Assembly (NCBI RefSeq): GCF_002795425.1
Contig: NZ_PHHA01000009.1
Span: 43,833-107,832 of the forward strand
Length of the DNA stretch: 64,000 bases
Direction: 5' to 3'
Source of the DNA: Conservatibacter flavescens
GTDB lineage: Bacteria > Pseudomonadota > Gammaproteobacteria > Enterobacterales > Pasteurellaceae
A program made the translations under genes and the position numbers. The notes below the pieces were generated by a model, which did not search any database, was not told where the DNA came from, and saw nothing but the letters and a program-made list of their open reading frames with translations. Within the stretch, counting starts at the first letter, position 1. Every line of letters begins with the position of its first letter. Shown in pieces: positions 9,320 to 22,244 of the stretch.

Positions 9320-10819
9320 TTAGCTTCTCGCTTTAAACTCCGCTTCTGCTTGATCAAATTGTAGTGCAACTTGTGGATTGACCGGAGCAAAAATAGATGA
9401 AGTCAGAGTAATGACTGAACAGACAAAAAATCCAGGAATAATTTCATAAAGTTTGGATAAATCATGCCAGCCAAGCTCTTGCATCAATGGGCTCCATATC
9501 ACAACGGTTAATGCGCCTGACAACATCCCTAATAATGCCGCTTTAGAACTAATATTGCGATTAAACAAAGATAAAATAACAACAGGGCCAAATGCAGCAC
9601 CAAAACCAGCCCAAGCATAAGAGACTAAACTCATCACTTTAGATTCTGGGTTTTGCGCAATCATAATCGCAACGGCAGCGATCAATAATACCATTACACG
9701 ACCAACCCAAACTAATTCTAAACTTGATGCCGTTTTGCGTAAAAAGCCTTTATAAAAATCTTCTGTAATCGCAGCTGAACACATTAATAATTGCGCAGAA
9801 AGCGTACTCATTACTGCTGCCAAAATAGCTGATAGCACAACGCCCACGATCCATGGATTAAACATTAATTTAGATAATTCAATAAAAATAGATTCTGCAT
9901 TTGCAAGCTCAAGATTTTTTACTGAAAAATAGGCTAACCCAAAATATCCAACCGCAATTGCCCCACCTAAGCATAAAAACATCCAAGTAATTCCAATGGT
10001 TCTTGCTTTATTGAGGGAGGCAATCGAATCTGCCGCCATAAAACGAGCCAAAATGTGCGGTTGCCCAAAATATCCAAGTCCCCAAGCTAACGCAGAAATG
10101 ACACCAATCCCTGAAACATTATATAACCAGCTATTATAAGGTACTTGGGTCAGTGCGGATTTAGCCTCTAAAGCAAGAGTAATACTATCCCAACTAATAT
10201 GAATTAACACCATAACCGGCGCTAACAATAAAGCGAAAATCATTAATGTCGCTTGGATCGTATCGCTCCAAGATACTGCTAGATAGCCACCAATAAAGGT
10301 ATAGCTGATAGTTGCCAACGCGCCTAACCAAAGTGCTGTACTATAATCTAGTCCTAGCAATCCTTGAAACAATTTCGCGCCTGCTACAACGCCAGAAGCG
10401 CAGTAAATGGTAAAGAAAAATAAAATGATGGACGATGAAATGATTTTAAGCGCCTTTTTCTGATATGGAAATCGTTGGGCAAAAAATTCAGGCAAGGTAA
10501 GCGCGTTATTATATTTTTCCGTAAAAATACGCAAACGCCCCGCAACAATGCGATAATTCAAATAAGCGCCAATGGTTAAACCAACCGCTATCCAAGCTTC
10601 AGAAAGGCCTGAGATGAAAATTGCACCTGGCAATCCCATCAATAACCATCCGGACATATCTGATGCCCCTGCTGACATAGCCGTAACAAAACCACCCATC
10701 TTACGGCCACCCAAAATATAATCATCAAAATTACGGGTAGAACGGTAAGCATACACCCCAATACCTAAAATAACGATCATATACAGGCCAAAAGTGATAT
10801 AAATTTGATAATTTTGCAT
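9320..10819 (-). CDS. putP: Sodium/proline symporter PutP
   Basis: Inner-membrane Na+/L-proline cotransporter of the SSS family, 499 residues with about 13 hydrophobic segments. The N-terminal NFDDYILGGRKMGGF and SAGASDMSGWLLMGLPG stretches are the conserved ligand- and sodium-binding region of PutP, and the QPHILARFMAADS loop is also characteristic. It reads convergently with the alcohol dehydrogenase and lies 78 nt beyond purB on the same strand, separated from it by a terminator. The sodium gradient that drives it is made by the nqr operon in this window. No putA dehydrogenase gene is visible. Confidence 0.96.
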   Translation of the reverse strand: MQNYQIYITFGLYMIVILGIGVYAYRSTRNFDDYILGGRKMGGFVTAMSAGASDMSGWLLMGLPGAIFISGLSEAWIAVGLTIGAYLNYRIVAGRLRIFTEKYNNALTLPEFFAQRFPYQKKALKIISSSIILFFFTIYCASGVVAGAKLFQGLLGLDYSTALWLGALATISYTFIGGYLAVSWSDTIQATLMIFALLLAPVMVLIHISWDSITLALEAKSALTQVPYNSWLYNVSGIGVISALAWGLGYFGQPHILARFMAADSIASLNKARTIGITWMFLCLGGAIAVGYFGLAYFSVKNLELANAESIFIELSKLMFNPWIVGVVLSAILAAVMSTLSAQLLMCSAAITEDFYKGFLRKTASSLELVWVGRVMVLLIAAVAIMIAQNPESKVMSLVSYAWAGFGAAFGPVVILSLFNRNISSKAALLGMLSGALTVVIWSPLMQELGWHDLSKLYEIIPGFFVCSVITLTSSIFAPVNPQVALQFDQAEAEFKARS

Positions 10820-10845
10820 AAAATTCTCTTAATTTATTGTAGAAA

Positions 10846-10870
10846 AATAAGGGCTATACTTGCCCTTATT
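10846..10870 (-). terminator. Rho-independent terminator of purB
   Basis: Nine-base-pair stem AATAAGGGC/GCCCTTATT with a 7-nt loop. On the minus strand it continues TTTTC. It lies 28 nt beyond the purB stop. Confidence 0.88.
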
Positions 10871-10897
10871 TTATGATATTGATTGATAAATCTTATC

Positions 10898-12909
<2,012 letters not shown>

Positions 12910-13010
12910 AGTGCTTTCTAAATCTGTTATACATGCTTATAAGCTTAACATAAAGTGCGGTTATTTTTTTCAAAATTTTTGCAAAATACCCGTTTTAATC
13001 GTCCCGAATA

Positions 13011-14165
13011 TTATCGAATTTGTTGTTCGATAATGCCTCCGCCCAAACACACCTCACCCTGATAAAATACCGCAGACTGCCCAGGCGTTACTGCAATTTG
13101 TGGTTCCGCAAAACGCACTTCTACAGTCTGCTCATCAAGGGGAATAATTTCACAATCAATATCCACTTGGCGATAGCGCGTTTTTACCGTACAACGCAGT
13201 GGCGCTTTTAATGGCTGGCGCTCGACCCAATGCAATTGCTGCGCAATTAATCCTTTAGAAAATTGAGCAGGATGATCATGACCTTGTGCCACAATCAGCT
13301 CATTATTCACTAAATCCTTTTCCACAACAAACCAAGCATCTTCCGCCATGCCTTTCACACCACCAATGCCCAGCCCTCGACGCTGCCCTAAGGTGTGATA
13401 CATTAAACCATCATGACGACCAATAATCTCCCCATCTAGGGTACGAATATTACCGGGCTTAGCGGGCAAATAACGAGCTAAAAAATCCTTAAATTTACGC
13501 TCACCGATAAAACAAATGCCTGTTGAATCTTTTTTCTTTGCGGTTATCAGCCCTAATTCATCTGCAATTTGTCGCACCACTGTTTTTTCTAAATCCCCAA
13601 CAGGAAATAAACTTTGTGCGACCTGTTCCTGACTTAACGTATACAGAAAATAGCTTTGATCTTTGTTATTATCTAAACCACGCAATAATTGTGAATGGCC
13701 ATTAACATCACGACGACGGACATAGTGACCCGTCGCAATATAATCAGCCCCTAAGTCTTCAGCCGCATATTCCAAGAAAGCTTTAAATTTAATCTCTTTA
13801 TTACATAAAATATCAGGATTTGGGGTACGCCCAATTTTATATTCGCTCAAAAAATACTCAAAAACATTATCCCAATATTCCGCCGCAAAATTAATTTTGT
13901 GCAAATGAATCCCCAGCTTAGCACATACTGCTTGTGCATCAGCTAAATCAGCCGCAGCAGTACAATAGTCTGTATCATCATCTTCTTCCCAATTCTTCAT
14001 AAACAGGCCTTCTACCTGATACCCTTGCTGCTGTAAAATATAAGCAGAAACTGAAGAATCTACCCCACCAGACATGCCCACAATGACTTTTTTAGTACGG
14101 TTTGCCGCTAATTGTCCTTCATTTAATGTCATTAGGCTCTGGTAAGTTGGTGAACTCACTGTCAT
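13011..14165 (-). CDS. mnmA: tRNA 2-thiouridine(34) synthase MnmA
   Basis: ATP-dependent enzyme that thiolates U34 of Lys, Glu and Gln tRNAs using persulfide relayed from IscS/Tus. The 384-residue sequence has the PP-loop [18 protein letters not shown], the catalytic Cys in CNKEIKF and the second Cys in [12 protein letters not shown]. The start used (MTVSSPTYQ) gives a short N-terminal extension; [15 protein letters not shown], 11 codons in, is an alternative. It lies 11 nt after nqrM, so readthrough from the nqr operon is plausible. Confidence 0.97.
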   Translation of the reverse strand: MTVSSPTYQSLMTLNEGQLAANRTKKVIVGMSGGVDSSVSAYILQQQGYQVEGLFMKNWEEDDDTDYCTAAADLADAQAVCAKLGIHLHKINFAAEYWDNVFEYFLSEYKIGRTPNPDILCNKEIKFKAFLEYAAEDLGADYIATGHYVRRRDVNGHSQLLRGLDNNKDQSYFLYTLSQEQVAQSLFPVGDLEKTVVRQIADELGLITAKKKDSTGICFIGERKFKDFLARYLPAKPGNIRTLDGEIIGRHDGLMYHTLGQRRGLGIGGVKGMAEDAWFVVEKDLVNNELIVAQGHDHPAQFSKGLIAQQLHWVERQPLKAPLRCTVKTRYRQVDIDCEIIPLDEQTVEVRFAEPQIAVTPGQSAVFYQGEVCLGGGIIEQQIR

Positions 14166-14176
14166 TCTCTATTATC

Positions 14177-14422
14177 CTATTTCACTTCGTAGAATTGTGG
14201 GGTTTGGTTAAAGCGCGTTAAAGCCTCTTCCGACACCTCTCCATTTTCCACTTTTTTCTTTAAATTATCACAAGGACGATCACAATCACAGACTTTTTCC
14301 ATACCTAGAGCCGAAATACCGCCACAACTCCCTTTAATTGCCTGACGTTTAAAAATATAGCCTAATGCCATACCTGCAATAATAACGATAAAAAAACCGA
14401 ATGTGATGAGAATAAGTTTCAT
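14177..14422 (-). CDS. nqrM: Na(+)-translocating NADH:quinone reductase maturation protein NqrM
   Basis: 81-residue membrane-anchored protein (former DUF539). One N-terminal transmembrane helix (residues 2-24) is followed by a cysteine cluster: GSCGG near residue 33 and VCDCDRPC near residues 44-51, both conserved. In Vibrio, NqrM delivers iron to the Fe site coordinated by NqrD and NqrE. The position after nqrF-apbE is the usual one and supports the assignment. Nine nucleotides separate it from apbE, suggesting one transcript. Confidence 0.95.
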   Translation of the reverse strand: MKLILITFGFFIVIIAGMALGYIFKRQAIKGSCGGISALGMEKVCDCDRPCDNLKKKVENGEVSEEALTRFNQTPQFYEVK

Positions 14423-14431
14423 GATTTTTCC

Positions 14432-15478
14432 TTATGACTGAGTATTTAAGATTTTTGCAAAAGCGGTTGACATTTTAGTCGTAAACCCTTCTTTTGTCTT
14501 GATAATTAAAAGCACTGCGAGATTTTCCTGCTCTGCTATTTCAAGCGCTTTCTCTTCACCTAAAACATATAACCCTGTTGATAGTCCATCTGCCGTCATC
14601 GCACTTTCTGATAATACGGTAATTGAGGCTAAATGGTGTTGTATAGGCTTGCCTGTTTTAGGATCAATTTCATGGGCGAAACGCTGACCATTTTCTTCAA
14701 AATAAATACGATAATTACCTGATGTCGCCATTGCCATATTCTTCAAACCAATCACGTTTTCAATGGCTCGGGAGCCATCTTCTGTTGGTTTTTCTATAGC
14801 AATTTGCCAATCATTATTTTCAATGTTTTTTCCTTTGGCACGAATTTCACCGCCAATCTCTACCATATAGTTTTGAATACCATGTTTTTCAAGGTATTCC
14901 GCTACAACATCGACACCATAACCTTTAGCGATAGAAGATAAATCAATATAAACTTGTGGTAATGCTTTAGTGAGTAACCACTGATTATTTTGCTGTTCTA
15001 ACTGGATTTTATCAATCCCTATCCAGCCTTGACGTTCGGCTAACTGTTCTTCTGTAGGTTGACGCTCAGGACGTTTTTCAGGGCCAAATCCCCATAGATT
15101 AACGACCGGTCCCACAGTCACATCTAACGCCCCATCTGTCACTTGGTTTAGACGAATCGCCTCTTTAATGACAGTGGCTAATTCTGGTGAAACCGCTACT
15201 GCACTGGTACTTGGATTCTGATTAAAGCGACTTAACTCAGAATCATTTTGATAAGTAGACATTTTATTATTGACTTCTTTTAATAAGCCATCAATGTCTG
15301 CTTGGAGCGTCTTTGCCATTTCCGATGTAACCGCAGGAAGCCCCTTATCAATATATTTAATGTGATAGGTTGTGCCCATTGTTTTGCCTTCTAACGTAAC
15401 AACTTCTGTTTTAGGTTGCTCGTCACAGGCTGTTAGTAAACCCAATGATATTAGACAAAATAAAAATAATCGTTTCAT
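14432..15478 (-). CDS. apbE: FAD:protein FMN transferase ApbE
   Basis: Periplasmic lipoprotein (lipobox LLTAC, Cys18), 348 residues, that attaches FMN from FAD to a Thr in flavoproteins. Family motifs include GTTYHIKY, GALDVTVGPVVNLWGFG, IDLSSIAKGYGVD, GGEIRAKG and the Mg-binding MTADGLSTGLYVLG. Its substrates are encoded just upstream: both NqrB (SGATALS) and NqrC (SGATLTT) carry the flavinylation motif. A 147-nt gap with three hairpins separates it from nqrF, so its expression may be lower than the structural genes. Confidence 0.97.
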   Translation of the reverse strand: MKRLFLFCLISLGLLTACDEQPKTEVVTLEGKTMGTTYHIKYIDKGLPAVTSEMAKTLQADIDGLLKEVNNKMSTYQNDSELSRFNQNPSTSAVAVSPELATVIKEAIRLNQVTDGALDVTVGPVVNLWGFGPEKRPERQPTEEQLAERQGWIGIDKIQLEQQNNQWLLTKALPQVYIDLSSIAKGYGVDVVAEYLEKHGIQNYMVEIGGEIRAKGKNIENNDWQIAIEKPTEDGSRAIENVIGLKNMAMATSGNYRIYFEENGQRFAHEIDPKTGKPIQHHLASITVLSESAMTADGLSTGLYVLGEEKALEIAEQENLAVLLIIKTKEGFTTKMSTAFAKILNTQS

Positions 15479-15494
15479 TTTTTAAGCATTACAG

Positions 15495-15608
15495 AGACAG
15501 CATGTAGGCTGTCTGAGAAAATTATAAATTAAAACGGACAACAGTTACGTTGTCCTAGAAATTATCAATAATTTTTTTAAAATCGACCGCACTTTTAAAA
15601 GTGCGGTC
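15495..15608. promoter_or_regulatory. Three consecutive hairpins between nqrF and apbE
   Basis: Within 114 nt there are AGACAGC/GCTGTCT (15495-15514, 6-nt loop), GGACAAC/GTTGTCC (15536-15555, 6-nt loop) and a perfect 24-nt palindrome made from two facing uptake sequences (15585-15608), which on the minus strand is followed by GATTTT. The last may be a partial terminator after nqrF; the others may be processing or attenuation structures. Confidence 0.6.
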
Positions 15609-15625
15609 AGTTTTTGGCGAGGTTA

Positions 15626-16855
15626 TCAACCACCGAAATCATCTAATAAGATGTTCTCGTCTTCAACCCCAAGATTTTTTAACATGCCAATTACAGCAGC
15701 ATTCATCATTGGAGGACCACACATATAGTATTCGCAATCTTCCGGTGCTTCATGGTTTTTCAAATAATTCTCATAAAGCACATTATGAATAAAGCCGGTA
15801 TAGCCCGTCCAGTTATCTTCTGGTAACGCATCTGACAACGCAACATGCCATACAAAGTTATCATTTTCTGCAGCGAGTTGGTCAAAATCTTCTTGGTAGA
15901 AAATTTCGCGTTTAGAACGTGCACCATACCAGAATGACATTTTACGTTTTGATTTCAAGCGTTTTAATTGGTCGAAGATATGTGAACGCATTGGCGCCAT
16001 ACCTGCACCACCACCAACGAAGACCATTTCCGCATCCGTTTCTTTCGCGAAGAATTCACCAAATGGACCAGAAATAATCACTTTATCGCCTTCTTTCAAA
16101 GACCAAATATAGGAAGACATTTGACCCGGCGGCACATCTGGATTACGAGGTGGAGGCGTTGCAATACGCACGTTAAGCATAATAATGCCTTTTTCTTCCG
16201 GATAAGAAGCCATAGAGTATGCGCGGATAATATGTTCATCTACTTTTGACTCATAGCGCCATAAATTAAATTTATCCCAATCCTCATGATATTCTTCAGG
16301 AATATCAAAATCAGAATACTTAACATGATGTGGCTCAGCTTCAATTTGGATATAACCGCCAGCGCGGAATGGAACTTCTTCTCCCTCAGGAATCGCCAAT
16401 TTCAGCTCTTTGATGAAAGTAGCTTTGTTATCGTTAGAAATAACAGTACATTCCCACTTTTTAACACCAAAAATTTCTTCCGGCAACTCAATATCCATTG
16501 AGTTTTTAACATTCACTTGACAAGATAAGCGATAGCCTTCTTTTGCTTCACGTTTAGTAATGTGTGAAAGTTCAGTCGGCAGGATATCACCACCACCACT
16601 TTTCACTTTTACAATACACTGACCACATGAGCCACCGCCACCACAAGCTGAAGAAACGAAAATGCCTTTACTCGCTAGCGCGCCCAATAATTTACCACCC
16701 GCAGGCAATGTAATCGCTTTGCTTGGGTCATCATTGATACTAATGGTAATATCACCTGAGTCTACTAATTTTGATTTAGCAAATAAAATAATCACCGCTA
16801 AGAATAAGACAAGGGCGGTAAATACACCGATACCTAGAATTAAATTACTATCCAT
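15626..16855 (-). CDS. nqrF: Na+-translocating NADH:quinone reductase subunit F
   Basis: Electron-entry subunit of Na+-NQR, 409 residues. One N-terminal transmembrane helix (residues 4-26) precedes a ferredoxin-like [2Fe-2S] domain with cysteines in [13 protein letters not shown] and LSCQVN. An FAD domain follows (RAYSMASYP) and then an NADH domain ([22 protein letters not shown]). It oxidises NADH in the cytoplasm and passes electrons to the membrane subunits. Last structural gene of nqrABCDEF, 11 nt after nqrE. Confidence 0.98.
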   Translation of the reverse strand: MDSNLILGIGVFTALVLFLAVIILFAKSKLVDSGDITISINDDPSKAITLPAGGKLLGALASKGIFVSSACGGGGSCGQCIVKVKSGGGDILPTELSHITKREAKEGYRLSCQVNVKNSMDIELPEEIFGVKKWECTVISNDNKATFIKELKLAIPEGEEVPFRAGGYIQIEAEPHHVKYSDFDIPEEYHEDWDKFNLWRYESKVDEHIIRAYSMASYPEEKGIIMLNVRIATPPPRNPDVPPGQMSSYIWSLKEGDKVIISGPFGEFFAKETDAEMVFVGGGAGMAPMRSHIFDQLKRLKSKRKMSFWYGARSKREIFYQEDFDQLAAENDNFVWHVALSDALPEDNWTGYTGFIHNVLYENYLKNHEAPEDCEYYMCGPPMMNAAVIGMLKNLGVEDENILLDDFGG

Positions 16856-16866
16856 CTAACGGCTCC

Positions 16867-17463
16867 TTATAATGAAATACCTGAGAATGACATAAAACCT
16901 AATGCCATTAAACCAACGCTAATAAAGGTAATCCCTAAACCACGCAAACCTGCAGGCACATCAGCATATTTCATTTTCTCAGTTAAACCAGCTAACGCAA
17001 CAATTGCGAGCATCCAACCGGTTCCAGCACCAATACCATAAACGACTGATTCAGTGAAATTGTATTCACGTTGAACCATAAATGATACGCCACCAAAAAT
17101 TGCACAGTTTACTGTAATTAATGGCAAGAAAATACCAAGTGCATTATAAAGCGCTGGGAAGAACTTATCCAAAATCATTTCTAAGATTTGAACTAAGGCC
17201 GCAATCACACCAATGAAAGTAATAAAATTCAAGAAGCTTAAATCTACCCCTTCAACTAATGCGCCATCTTTTAATACATGAGCATAAACTAACTGGTTAG
17301 CAGGAACTGCAATCGCAAGTACCACGATAACCGCAATACCTAAACCAAAAGCAGTAGATACTTTTTTAGATACCGCTAAGAATGTACACATCCCCAAGAA
17401 GAAAGAAAGTGCCATGTTCTCAATAAAGACGGACTTTACGAATAAACTTAAATAATGTTCCAT
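16867..17463 (-). CDS. nqrE: Na+-translocating NADH:quinone reductase subunit E
   Basis: Integral membrane subunit, 198 residues with six hydrophobic segments, related to NqrD and RnfA/RnfE. Conserved half-channel sequences are seen in [20 protein letters not shown] and [19 protein letters not shown]; the Cys in each lies in the position that, with NqrD, ligates the membrane iron centre. A single nucleotide separates it from the nqrD stop, giving translational coupling. Confidence 0.98.
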   Translation of the reverse strand: MEHYLSLFVKSVFIENMALSFFLGMCTFLAVSKKVSTAFGLGIAVIVVLAIAVPANQLVYAHVLKDGALVEGVDLSFLNFITFIGVIAALVQILEMILDKFFPALYNALGIFLPLITVNCAIFGGVSFMVQREYNFTESVVYGIGAGTGWMLAIVALAGLTEKMKYADVPAGLRGLGITFISVGLMALGFMSFSGISL

Positions 17464-17464
17464 T

Positions 17465-18091
17465 CTATTTCTCCACTTGTTCCGGTTTCCAAGTTCTTAA
17501 CCCCCAGATTAATAATCCGATGATAAAGAATGCACTTGGTGCAAGCAAGAACAAGCCGTTTGCTTGATACCAACCACCATCTTGAATTGTTTGTAGCACA
17601 GTGACACCGAAGATTTTTCCGGAACCGATTAATTCACGGACAAAAGCCACGATTAATAAAATCGCACCATAACCTAAACCGTTCCCTAAACCATCTACAA
17701 AACTTTCTAATGGCGCTTCTTTCATTGCAAAAGCCTCTGCTCGTCCCATTACGATACAGTTTGTAATGATCAAACCAACAAAGACAGAAAGCTGTTTAGA
17801 CAATTCGTAAGCATAAGCACGTAATACTTGGTCTACGACAATAACGAGTGATGCAATAATCGCCATTTGTACAATAATACGCACACTATTTGGGATATAG
17901 TGACGAATCATTGAAATAAACATGCTTGAAAAGCCTGTCACCAAACTTACCGCAATCGCCATAACGAACGCAGTTTCCAATTTTGTTGTTACCGCCAATG
18001 CAGAACAAATACCTAAAATTTGTAATGCAATAGGGTTGTTATCTAAAACAGGCGAGAACAACAAACTTTTTAAACGTTTAGTATCTGCCAT
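17465..18091 (-). CDS. nqrD: Na+-translocating NADH:quinone reductase subunit D
   Basis: Integral membrane subunit of 208 residues, homologous to NqrE in inverted topology. Motifs [20 protein letters not shown] and [17 protein letters not shown] hold the conserved Cys residues of the NqrD/E iron site. Its start codon abuts the nqrC stop at 18091. It is part of the pump that exports Na+ during quinone reduction. Confidence 0.98.
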   Translation of the reverse strand: MADTKRLKSLLFSPVLDNNPIALQILGICSALAVTTKLETAFVMAIAVSLVTGFSSMFISMIRHYIPNSVRIIVQMAIIASLVIVVDQVLRAYAYELSKQLSVFVGLIITNCIVMGRAEAFAMKEAPLESFVDGLGNGLGYGAILLIVAFVRELIGSGKIFGVTVLQTIQDGGWYQANGLFLLAPSAFFIIGLLIWGLRTWKPEQVEK

Positions 18092-18870
18092 TAGAATGCT
18101 CCTGCTTTAACTTTTGCTAAATATGGACCAAAACCATTTTTACCAAACCAATAATCAAACGAACCCTGCACACCATTAGTGGTTAATGTTGCGCCTGAAA
18201 GACCATCAATGCCATGTGCAGCATCTGCACTCGCGCCTTTACCAATATGCAAAGCAACTTGACCTTGGTCATTAAACAATTTTTTACCTACAAAGTTTTT
18301 CTGCCAAACAGGATTTGCAATTTCGCCACCCAATCCAGCGGTTTCACCTTGTTCATAATAGGTGATGCCTTTAATAGTATTCGCATCTGGTTCTACTGCG
18401 ACAAAACCATACATCACAGACCATAAACCCGTACCATACATAGGCAAGACAATTTGAGTGACTTGATCATTAGCATCTTTGACTAAATAAACTTCAGCAT
18501 ATTTTGACCGCACTTTGATACCCGCTGGATCTTCATTTGCAGGAATCGTAATACTTTGTGCAGGATCTTTTGCTGATGATTTCGCATCAAAATTTTTGGT
18601 AACAGGATTATCTTCACTCACATAATCCCCTGTTGCTAAATCAACAAGGCGCGGTTCAATACGCTCAGCATAGACCTTTTTAATGTCAGTATTCGGTTCA
18701 AGCAAACCTGCTACACTCAAAATATTTTTTTGTTTATCCAATAATTTTTGCTCATCTTGGGTTGGTTTTAATACCACAGCAGAACCTGCTACGATAATTG
18801 AACAAACCAAGCTAAGCAGAACAACGACTAATATTGTTCCAAATGTACTGTCTTTATTAAACTTAGCCAT
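18091..18870 (-). CDS. nqrC: Na+-translocating NADH:quinone reductase subunit C
   Basis: 259 residues: one N-terminal membrane helix and a periplasmic domain with covalently bound FMN. The flavin acceptor is the Thr of [14 protein letters not shown] near the C-terminus, the target of ApbE. I start it at [11 protein letters not shown] (18870) because this N-terminus is conserved and the ATG overlaps the nqrB stop by 8 nt; a longer reading frame upstream runs through nqrB and is not meaningful. The domain also shows the conserved [11 protein letters not shown] and [10 protein letters not shown] segments. Confidence 0.97.
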   Translation of the reverse strand: MAKFNKDSTFGTILVVVLLSLVCSIIVAGSAVVLKPTQDEQKLLDKQKNILSVAGLLEPNTDIKKVYAERIEPRLVDLATGDYVSEDNPVTKNFDAKSSAKDPAQSITIPANEDPAGIKVRSKYAEVYLVKDANDQVTQIVLPMYGTGLWSVMYGFVAVEPDANTIKGITYYEQGETAGLGGEIANPVWQKNFVGKKLFNDQGQVALHIGKGASADAAHGIDGLSGATLTTNGVQGSFDYWFGKNGFGPYLAKVKAGAF

Positions 18871-20098
18871 TGCGCGCTCTCCTACGTTTAATATTCCCTT
18901 GAACAACGAGGTAGTCGAATATCGGTGCCCATAAGTTAGCAAATAAGATCGCTAACATCATACCTTCCGGATAAGCTGGGTTGACAACACGAATTAATAC
19001 AGCCATCACACCAATCAACGCACCATACCACCATTTACCTGTGTTCGTAAACGACGCTGATACAGGATCAGTCGCCATAAAGATCATACCAATAGCAAAA
19101 CCACCTAAAACTAAGTGCCAATGCCAAGGCATTGAGAACATAGCATTTGTCTCAGATCCGATAAGATTAAACAAGGTTGCTGTCGCGGCCATACCGATCA
19201 TTACACCAGCAATAATACGCCATGATGCAATGCGTAAGAAAACGATAAATAAACCACCAATAATTAAAGCTAGCGTTGAAACCTCACCAATTGAACCTGG
19301 TAAGTTACCTAAAAACGCATCCATCCAAGTAATTGGTTGGCCTGTTGCAACGTGTTTTAATGCTGCTTCGCCACCAGTAGACCACTGTGAAAGCGCTGTT
19401 GCGCCAGAAAAACCATCTGCTGCAGTCCAAACTAAATCACCCGAAATTTGCGCAGGATAAGCAAAGAATAAGAATGCACGGCCAGCTAACGCAGGGTTCA
19501 TAAAGTTTTTACCCACACCACCAAACACTTCTTTCGCTAACACAACACCAAAGGTAATACCCAATGCTGCTTGCCATAATGGTAAGGTTGGTGGCACAAT
19601 CAACGCAAAGAGAATTGAAGTCACAAAGAAACCTTCATTAATCTCATGTTTGCGTACCATTGCAAAAACAACTTCCCAGAAACCACCAACACCAAAAGCA
19701 ACCGCATAAATAGGCAAAAAGAAAATTGCACCAATACCAATTTTCCCTAAAACACCAGCATCTTGATTAAGCAAACCAAATGAATTAGCCAAAGCAAAAT
19801 GCCAATCATTAGCGATACTGTTAGCGACGTTTTGCGCAAAATCTCCCATGCTTAACGCCATTAAAGATTGCGCCCCTACGTTATACATACCGTAAAACAT
19901 TGCAGGGAATAATGCTAACCAAACTAGCACCATCATACGTTTTGAATCTAACGCGTCACGAACATGAACCCCTTTACTTACCGTACCCGGCGTATACAAA
20001 AAGGTATATGTCGCTTCAAATAGTGCATACCATTTCTCTAACTTACCGCCCGGTAAAAAATTAGGCTCAATTTTTTCAAAAAAATGTTTTAAACCCAT
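18863..20098 (-). CDS. nqrB: Na+-translocating NADH:quinone reductase subunit B
   Basis: Largest membrane subunit, 411 residues and about ten hydrophobic segments. It carries covalent FMN on the Thr of [10 protein letters not shown], binds riboflavin and forms the quinone site and Na+ path. Landmarks are the N-terminal [21 protein letters not shown] region (in part), [20 protein letters not shown] and [14 protein letters not shown]. It begins 2 nt after nqrA and overlaps nqrC by 8 nt, so the operon is tightly coupled. Confidence 0.98.
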   Translation of the reverse strand: MGLKHFFEKIEPNFLPGGKLEKWYALFEATYTFLYTPGTVSKGVHVRDALDSKRMMVLVWLALFPAMFYGMYNVGAQSLMALSMGDFAQNVANSIANDWHFALANSFGLLNQDAGVLGKIGIGAIFFLPIYAVAFGVGGFWEVVFAMVRKHEINEGFFVTSILFALIVPPTLPLWQAALGITFGVVLAKEVFGGVGKNFMNPALAGRAFLFFAYPAQISGDLVWTAADGFSGATALSQWSTGGEAALKHVATGQPITWMDAFLGNLPGSIGEVSTLALIIGGLFIVFLRIASWRIIAGVMIGMAATATLFNLIGSETNAMFSMPWHWHLVLGGFAIGMIFMATDPVSASFTNTGKWWYGALIGVMAVLIRVVNPAYPEGMMLAILFANLWAPIFDYLVVQGNIKRRRARNG

Positions 20099-20100
20099 TT

Positions 20101-21441
20101 TTAACCTTCCTTCTCAATCTTATCCAACACATTACGCAAGATTGAACCGTACTCGTATTTACCGGAACAAACAAAGCTACATAGTGCTAAATCTTCTTCA
20201 TCTAACTCCAAACAACCTAGAGCTTGAGCGCTATCCGTATCACCAACGATTAAATCACGCAATAACAAAGTAGGAAGAATATCTAACGGCATTACGCGTT
20301 CATAGTTACCTGTTGGTACCATTGCACGATCACCACCGTTTAATGCCGTTGTGAAGTTAAACAATTTATTTTTCAAGAAATGTCCTACTGTTGCACGTGT
20401 AATAGAGAATTTATCAGCGCCAGGTGCAATCCACCCCATAAACTCTTTTTCACGACCTTCAAGCAACGCAGACACCTGTAAATGATAACGACCAAGATAC
20501 GCATGCGGGCCTGCAGCAATAGTGCCTGATAATACAGAACCAGAAATTACGCGGTTTTCACCTGGCTGTAATTCATTTGCAGTCAACTGTTCAATATTAG
20601 CACCCAAAACTGTACGCACTAAACGAGGATTTTTAACTTGCGGTCCACCTAATGCAACAATACGGCCTACTGGTAGCTCACCCGTCGTAAACAACTGACC
20701 AAAAGCAATAACATCTTGGTAATTAATTGACCAAACAGATTTATTGATACTAACCGGATCAATAAAATGAATATGAGTGCCAACTAAACCAGCAGGATGG
20801 ACGCCTGCAAATTCATGAACTTCAATATTGGCATCACTCAAGCTAGGTACATTTGCGCCTGCTGCTTTACAAAGATTCACCTTAATACCTAAACGGCTAA
20901 TTACGGTTAATCCATTGATAAAGTCTGCTTGATGCGCTTCAAGAATGACAGCAGGATCTGCAGCTAACGGATTAGAGTCCATTGTATTGACAAAAATAGA
21001 GGACGGTAAGGCATCAATAGCTGGAATTTTACTAAACGGACGAGTACGAAATGCTGTCCATAAGCCTGACTCCACCAAGTTTTGACGTACTTGCTCCGCA
21101 CTTAACGTTTTTAACTCATCTGCTGAATATTTCGCAAAAGCGACATACTCATTTCCTTCCACACGAATCACAACGGATTGTAAAACACGTTTTTCCCCAC
21201 GATGAATTGCGGTTACAGTACCACTTGCTGGAGAAGTAAAGACAACGCCTGGATTCTTTTTATCTTCGAAAAGAACCTGCCCTTTCTTCACAATATCGCC
21301 TTCACGCACCTTCATTGAAGGGCGCATACCAACGTATTCTTCACCAAGCAAAGCAACTTCTGTAACGGCTACACCATCATGGATTACTTGTGCTGGCTTC
21401 CCTGCAATAGGAAGATCCAAGCCTTTCTTAATCGTAATCAT
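20101..21441 (-). CDS. nqrA: Na+-translocating NADH:quinone reductase subunit A
   Basis: Soluble subunit attached to the cytoplasmic face, 446 residues, implicated in quinone binding. I start it at [16 protein letters not shown] (21441), the conserved N-terminus of Haemophilus NqrA; an in-frame extension of 46 codons upstream has no family similarity. Characteristic segments are [41 protein letters not shown] and [21 protein letters not shown]. First gene of nqrABCDEF-apbE-nqrM. The 393 nt upstream to bolA contain no gene but hold a FNR-like site. Confidence 0.98.
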   Translation of the reverse strand: MITIKKGLDLPIAGKPAQVIHDGVAVTEVALLGEEYVGMRPSMKVREGDIVKKGQVLFEDKKNPGVVFTSPASGTVTAIHRGEKRVLQSVVIRVEGNEYVAFAKYSADELKTLSAEQVRQNLVESGLWTAFRTRPFSKIPAIDALPSSIFVNTMDSNPLAADPAVILEAHQADFINGLTVISRLGIKVNLCKAAGANVPSLSDANIEVHEFAGVHPAGLVGTHIHFIDPVSINKSVWSINYQDVIAFGQLFTTGELPVGRIVALGGPQVKNPRLVRTVLGANIEQLTANELQPGENRVISGSVLSGTIAAGPHAYLGRYHLQVSALLEGREKEFMGWIAPGADKFSITRATVGHFLKNKLFNFTTALNGGDRAMVPTGNYERVMPLDILPTLLLRDLIVGDTDSAQALGCLELDEEDLALCSFVCSGKYEYGSILRNVLDKIEKEG

Positions 21442-21773
21442 ATTTGCACTTACTTTCGTTAGATTAAACATTACAGCTACCGCAACATAGTGCTGCAATA
21501 ACCTCGCCTTGAGTAATGATATTGAAACGGACTTCTTGTAACATGAAAACCCCACCACAAAAAATCGTGTCGCCACCACATAAAATTAAAACTCAAATTC
21601 TGAATTTTCCTCGCCTTCAATCTCTATTTCATGATTAAAGCCAAGAAATCAATTTTTAATTCGTAAAAACGTCTTATTTTAACTAAAGAAGCCTTTGGGT
21701 TCTACTTTATCGCCAATATTTTTCAAATTTTTTCGTAAAAAATAAGAATTGGATAGCACTTCTTTTAGTTTTT

Positions 21774-21787
21774 TTGATATAAATCAT
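21774..21787 (-). promoter_or_regulatory. FNR-like site upstream of the nqr operon
   Basis: TTGATATAAATCAT matches the FNR consensus TTGAT-N4-ATCAA at 9 of 10 fixed positions. On the minus strand, toward nqrA, it lies about 25-30 bp before an extended -10-like TGCTATCC (21751-21758), placing its centre near -40. This would link nqr transcription to oxygen supply, but 330 bp separate it from nqrA and no transcription start is known. The rest of the 393-nt intergenic region shows nothing else I can name. Confidence 0.4.
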
Positions 21788-21834
21788 TCAATATACTCAT
21801 AAAGAAGTATAATAAGCACGTGTAAGATAAATGT

Positions 21835-22146
21835 CTACTGACCGTGTCCTAAACAGTTTGGGGAATGAGGGAACTCTTCGCCAGCATTTTTCCACTCCTC
21901 CGGTGTATAAAGATGTAATGCTAAAGCATGAATGCCATTTTGCAGATCGGCTTCAAATAACTGGTAAAGCTTACGATGACGTGAGACTTTGTTCATTCCT
22001 TCAAAAAATTGACTTACCACAACCACCTTAAAATGTGAATCTGCCCCTCTACCTGAACTATGCATATGACTTTCATTCTCGACATTCACAAAGTGCGGTT
22101 CAAATTCCGCTAAAATTTTTTGGATTAATTCCTCTTTTTTGCTCAT
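21835..22146 (-). CDS. bolA: BolA family protein
   Basis: 103-residue BolA homologue. BolA proteins bind monothiol glutaredoxins through a shared [2Fe-2S] cluster and, in E. coli, affect cell shape and stationary-phase transcription. The conserved ESHMHSSGRGADSHFKVVVVS contains the signature histidine region (quoted to 20 residues or fewer in parts), and VSRHRKLYQLF and HALALHLYTPEEW follow. A second Met one codon earlier is possible. Divergent from yajG, as in E. coli, which supports both calls. An uptake sequence lies inside the gene (22091-22099). Confidence 0.95.
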   Translation of the reverse strand: MSKKEELIQKILAEFEPHFVNVENESHMHSSGRGADSHFKVVVVSQFFEGMNKVSRHRKLYQLFEADLQNGIHALALHLYTPEEWKNAGEEFPHSPNCLGHGQ

Positions 22147-22244
22147 CAATTCCTACCTTGAAAATTAATTAAATTGGCGATATAGTCATCAATTCGATGG
22201 GTAAGAATACCACAATCTCATGCAAAATTAAATTTGGAGCCTTT

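Noticed and set aside
18871..18942. Longer NqrC N-terminus
   Set aside because: The extra 24 residues lie inside nqrB and precede the conserved MAKFNKD start.
21442..21579. 46-residue extension of NqrA
   Set aside because: No similarity to Nqr[12 protein letters not shown] is the conserved start.
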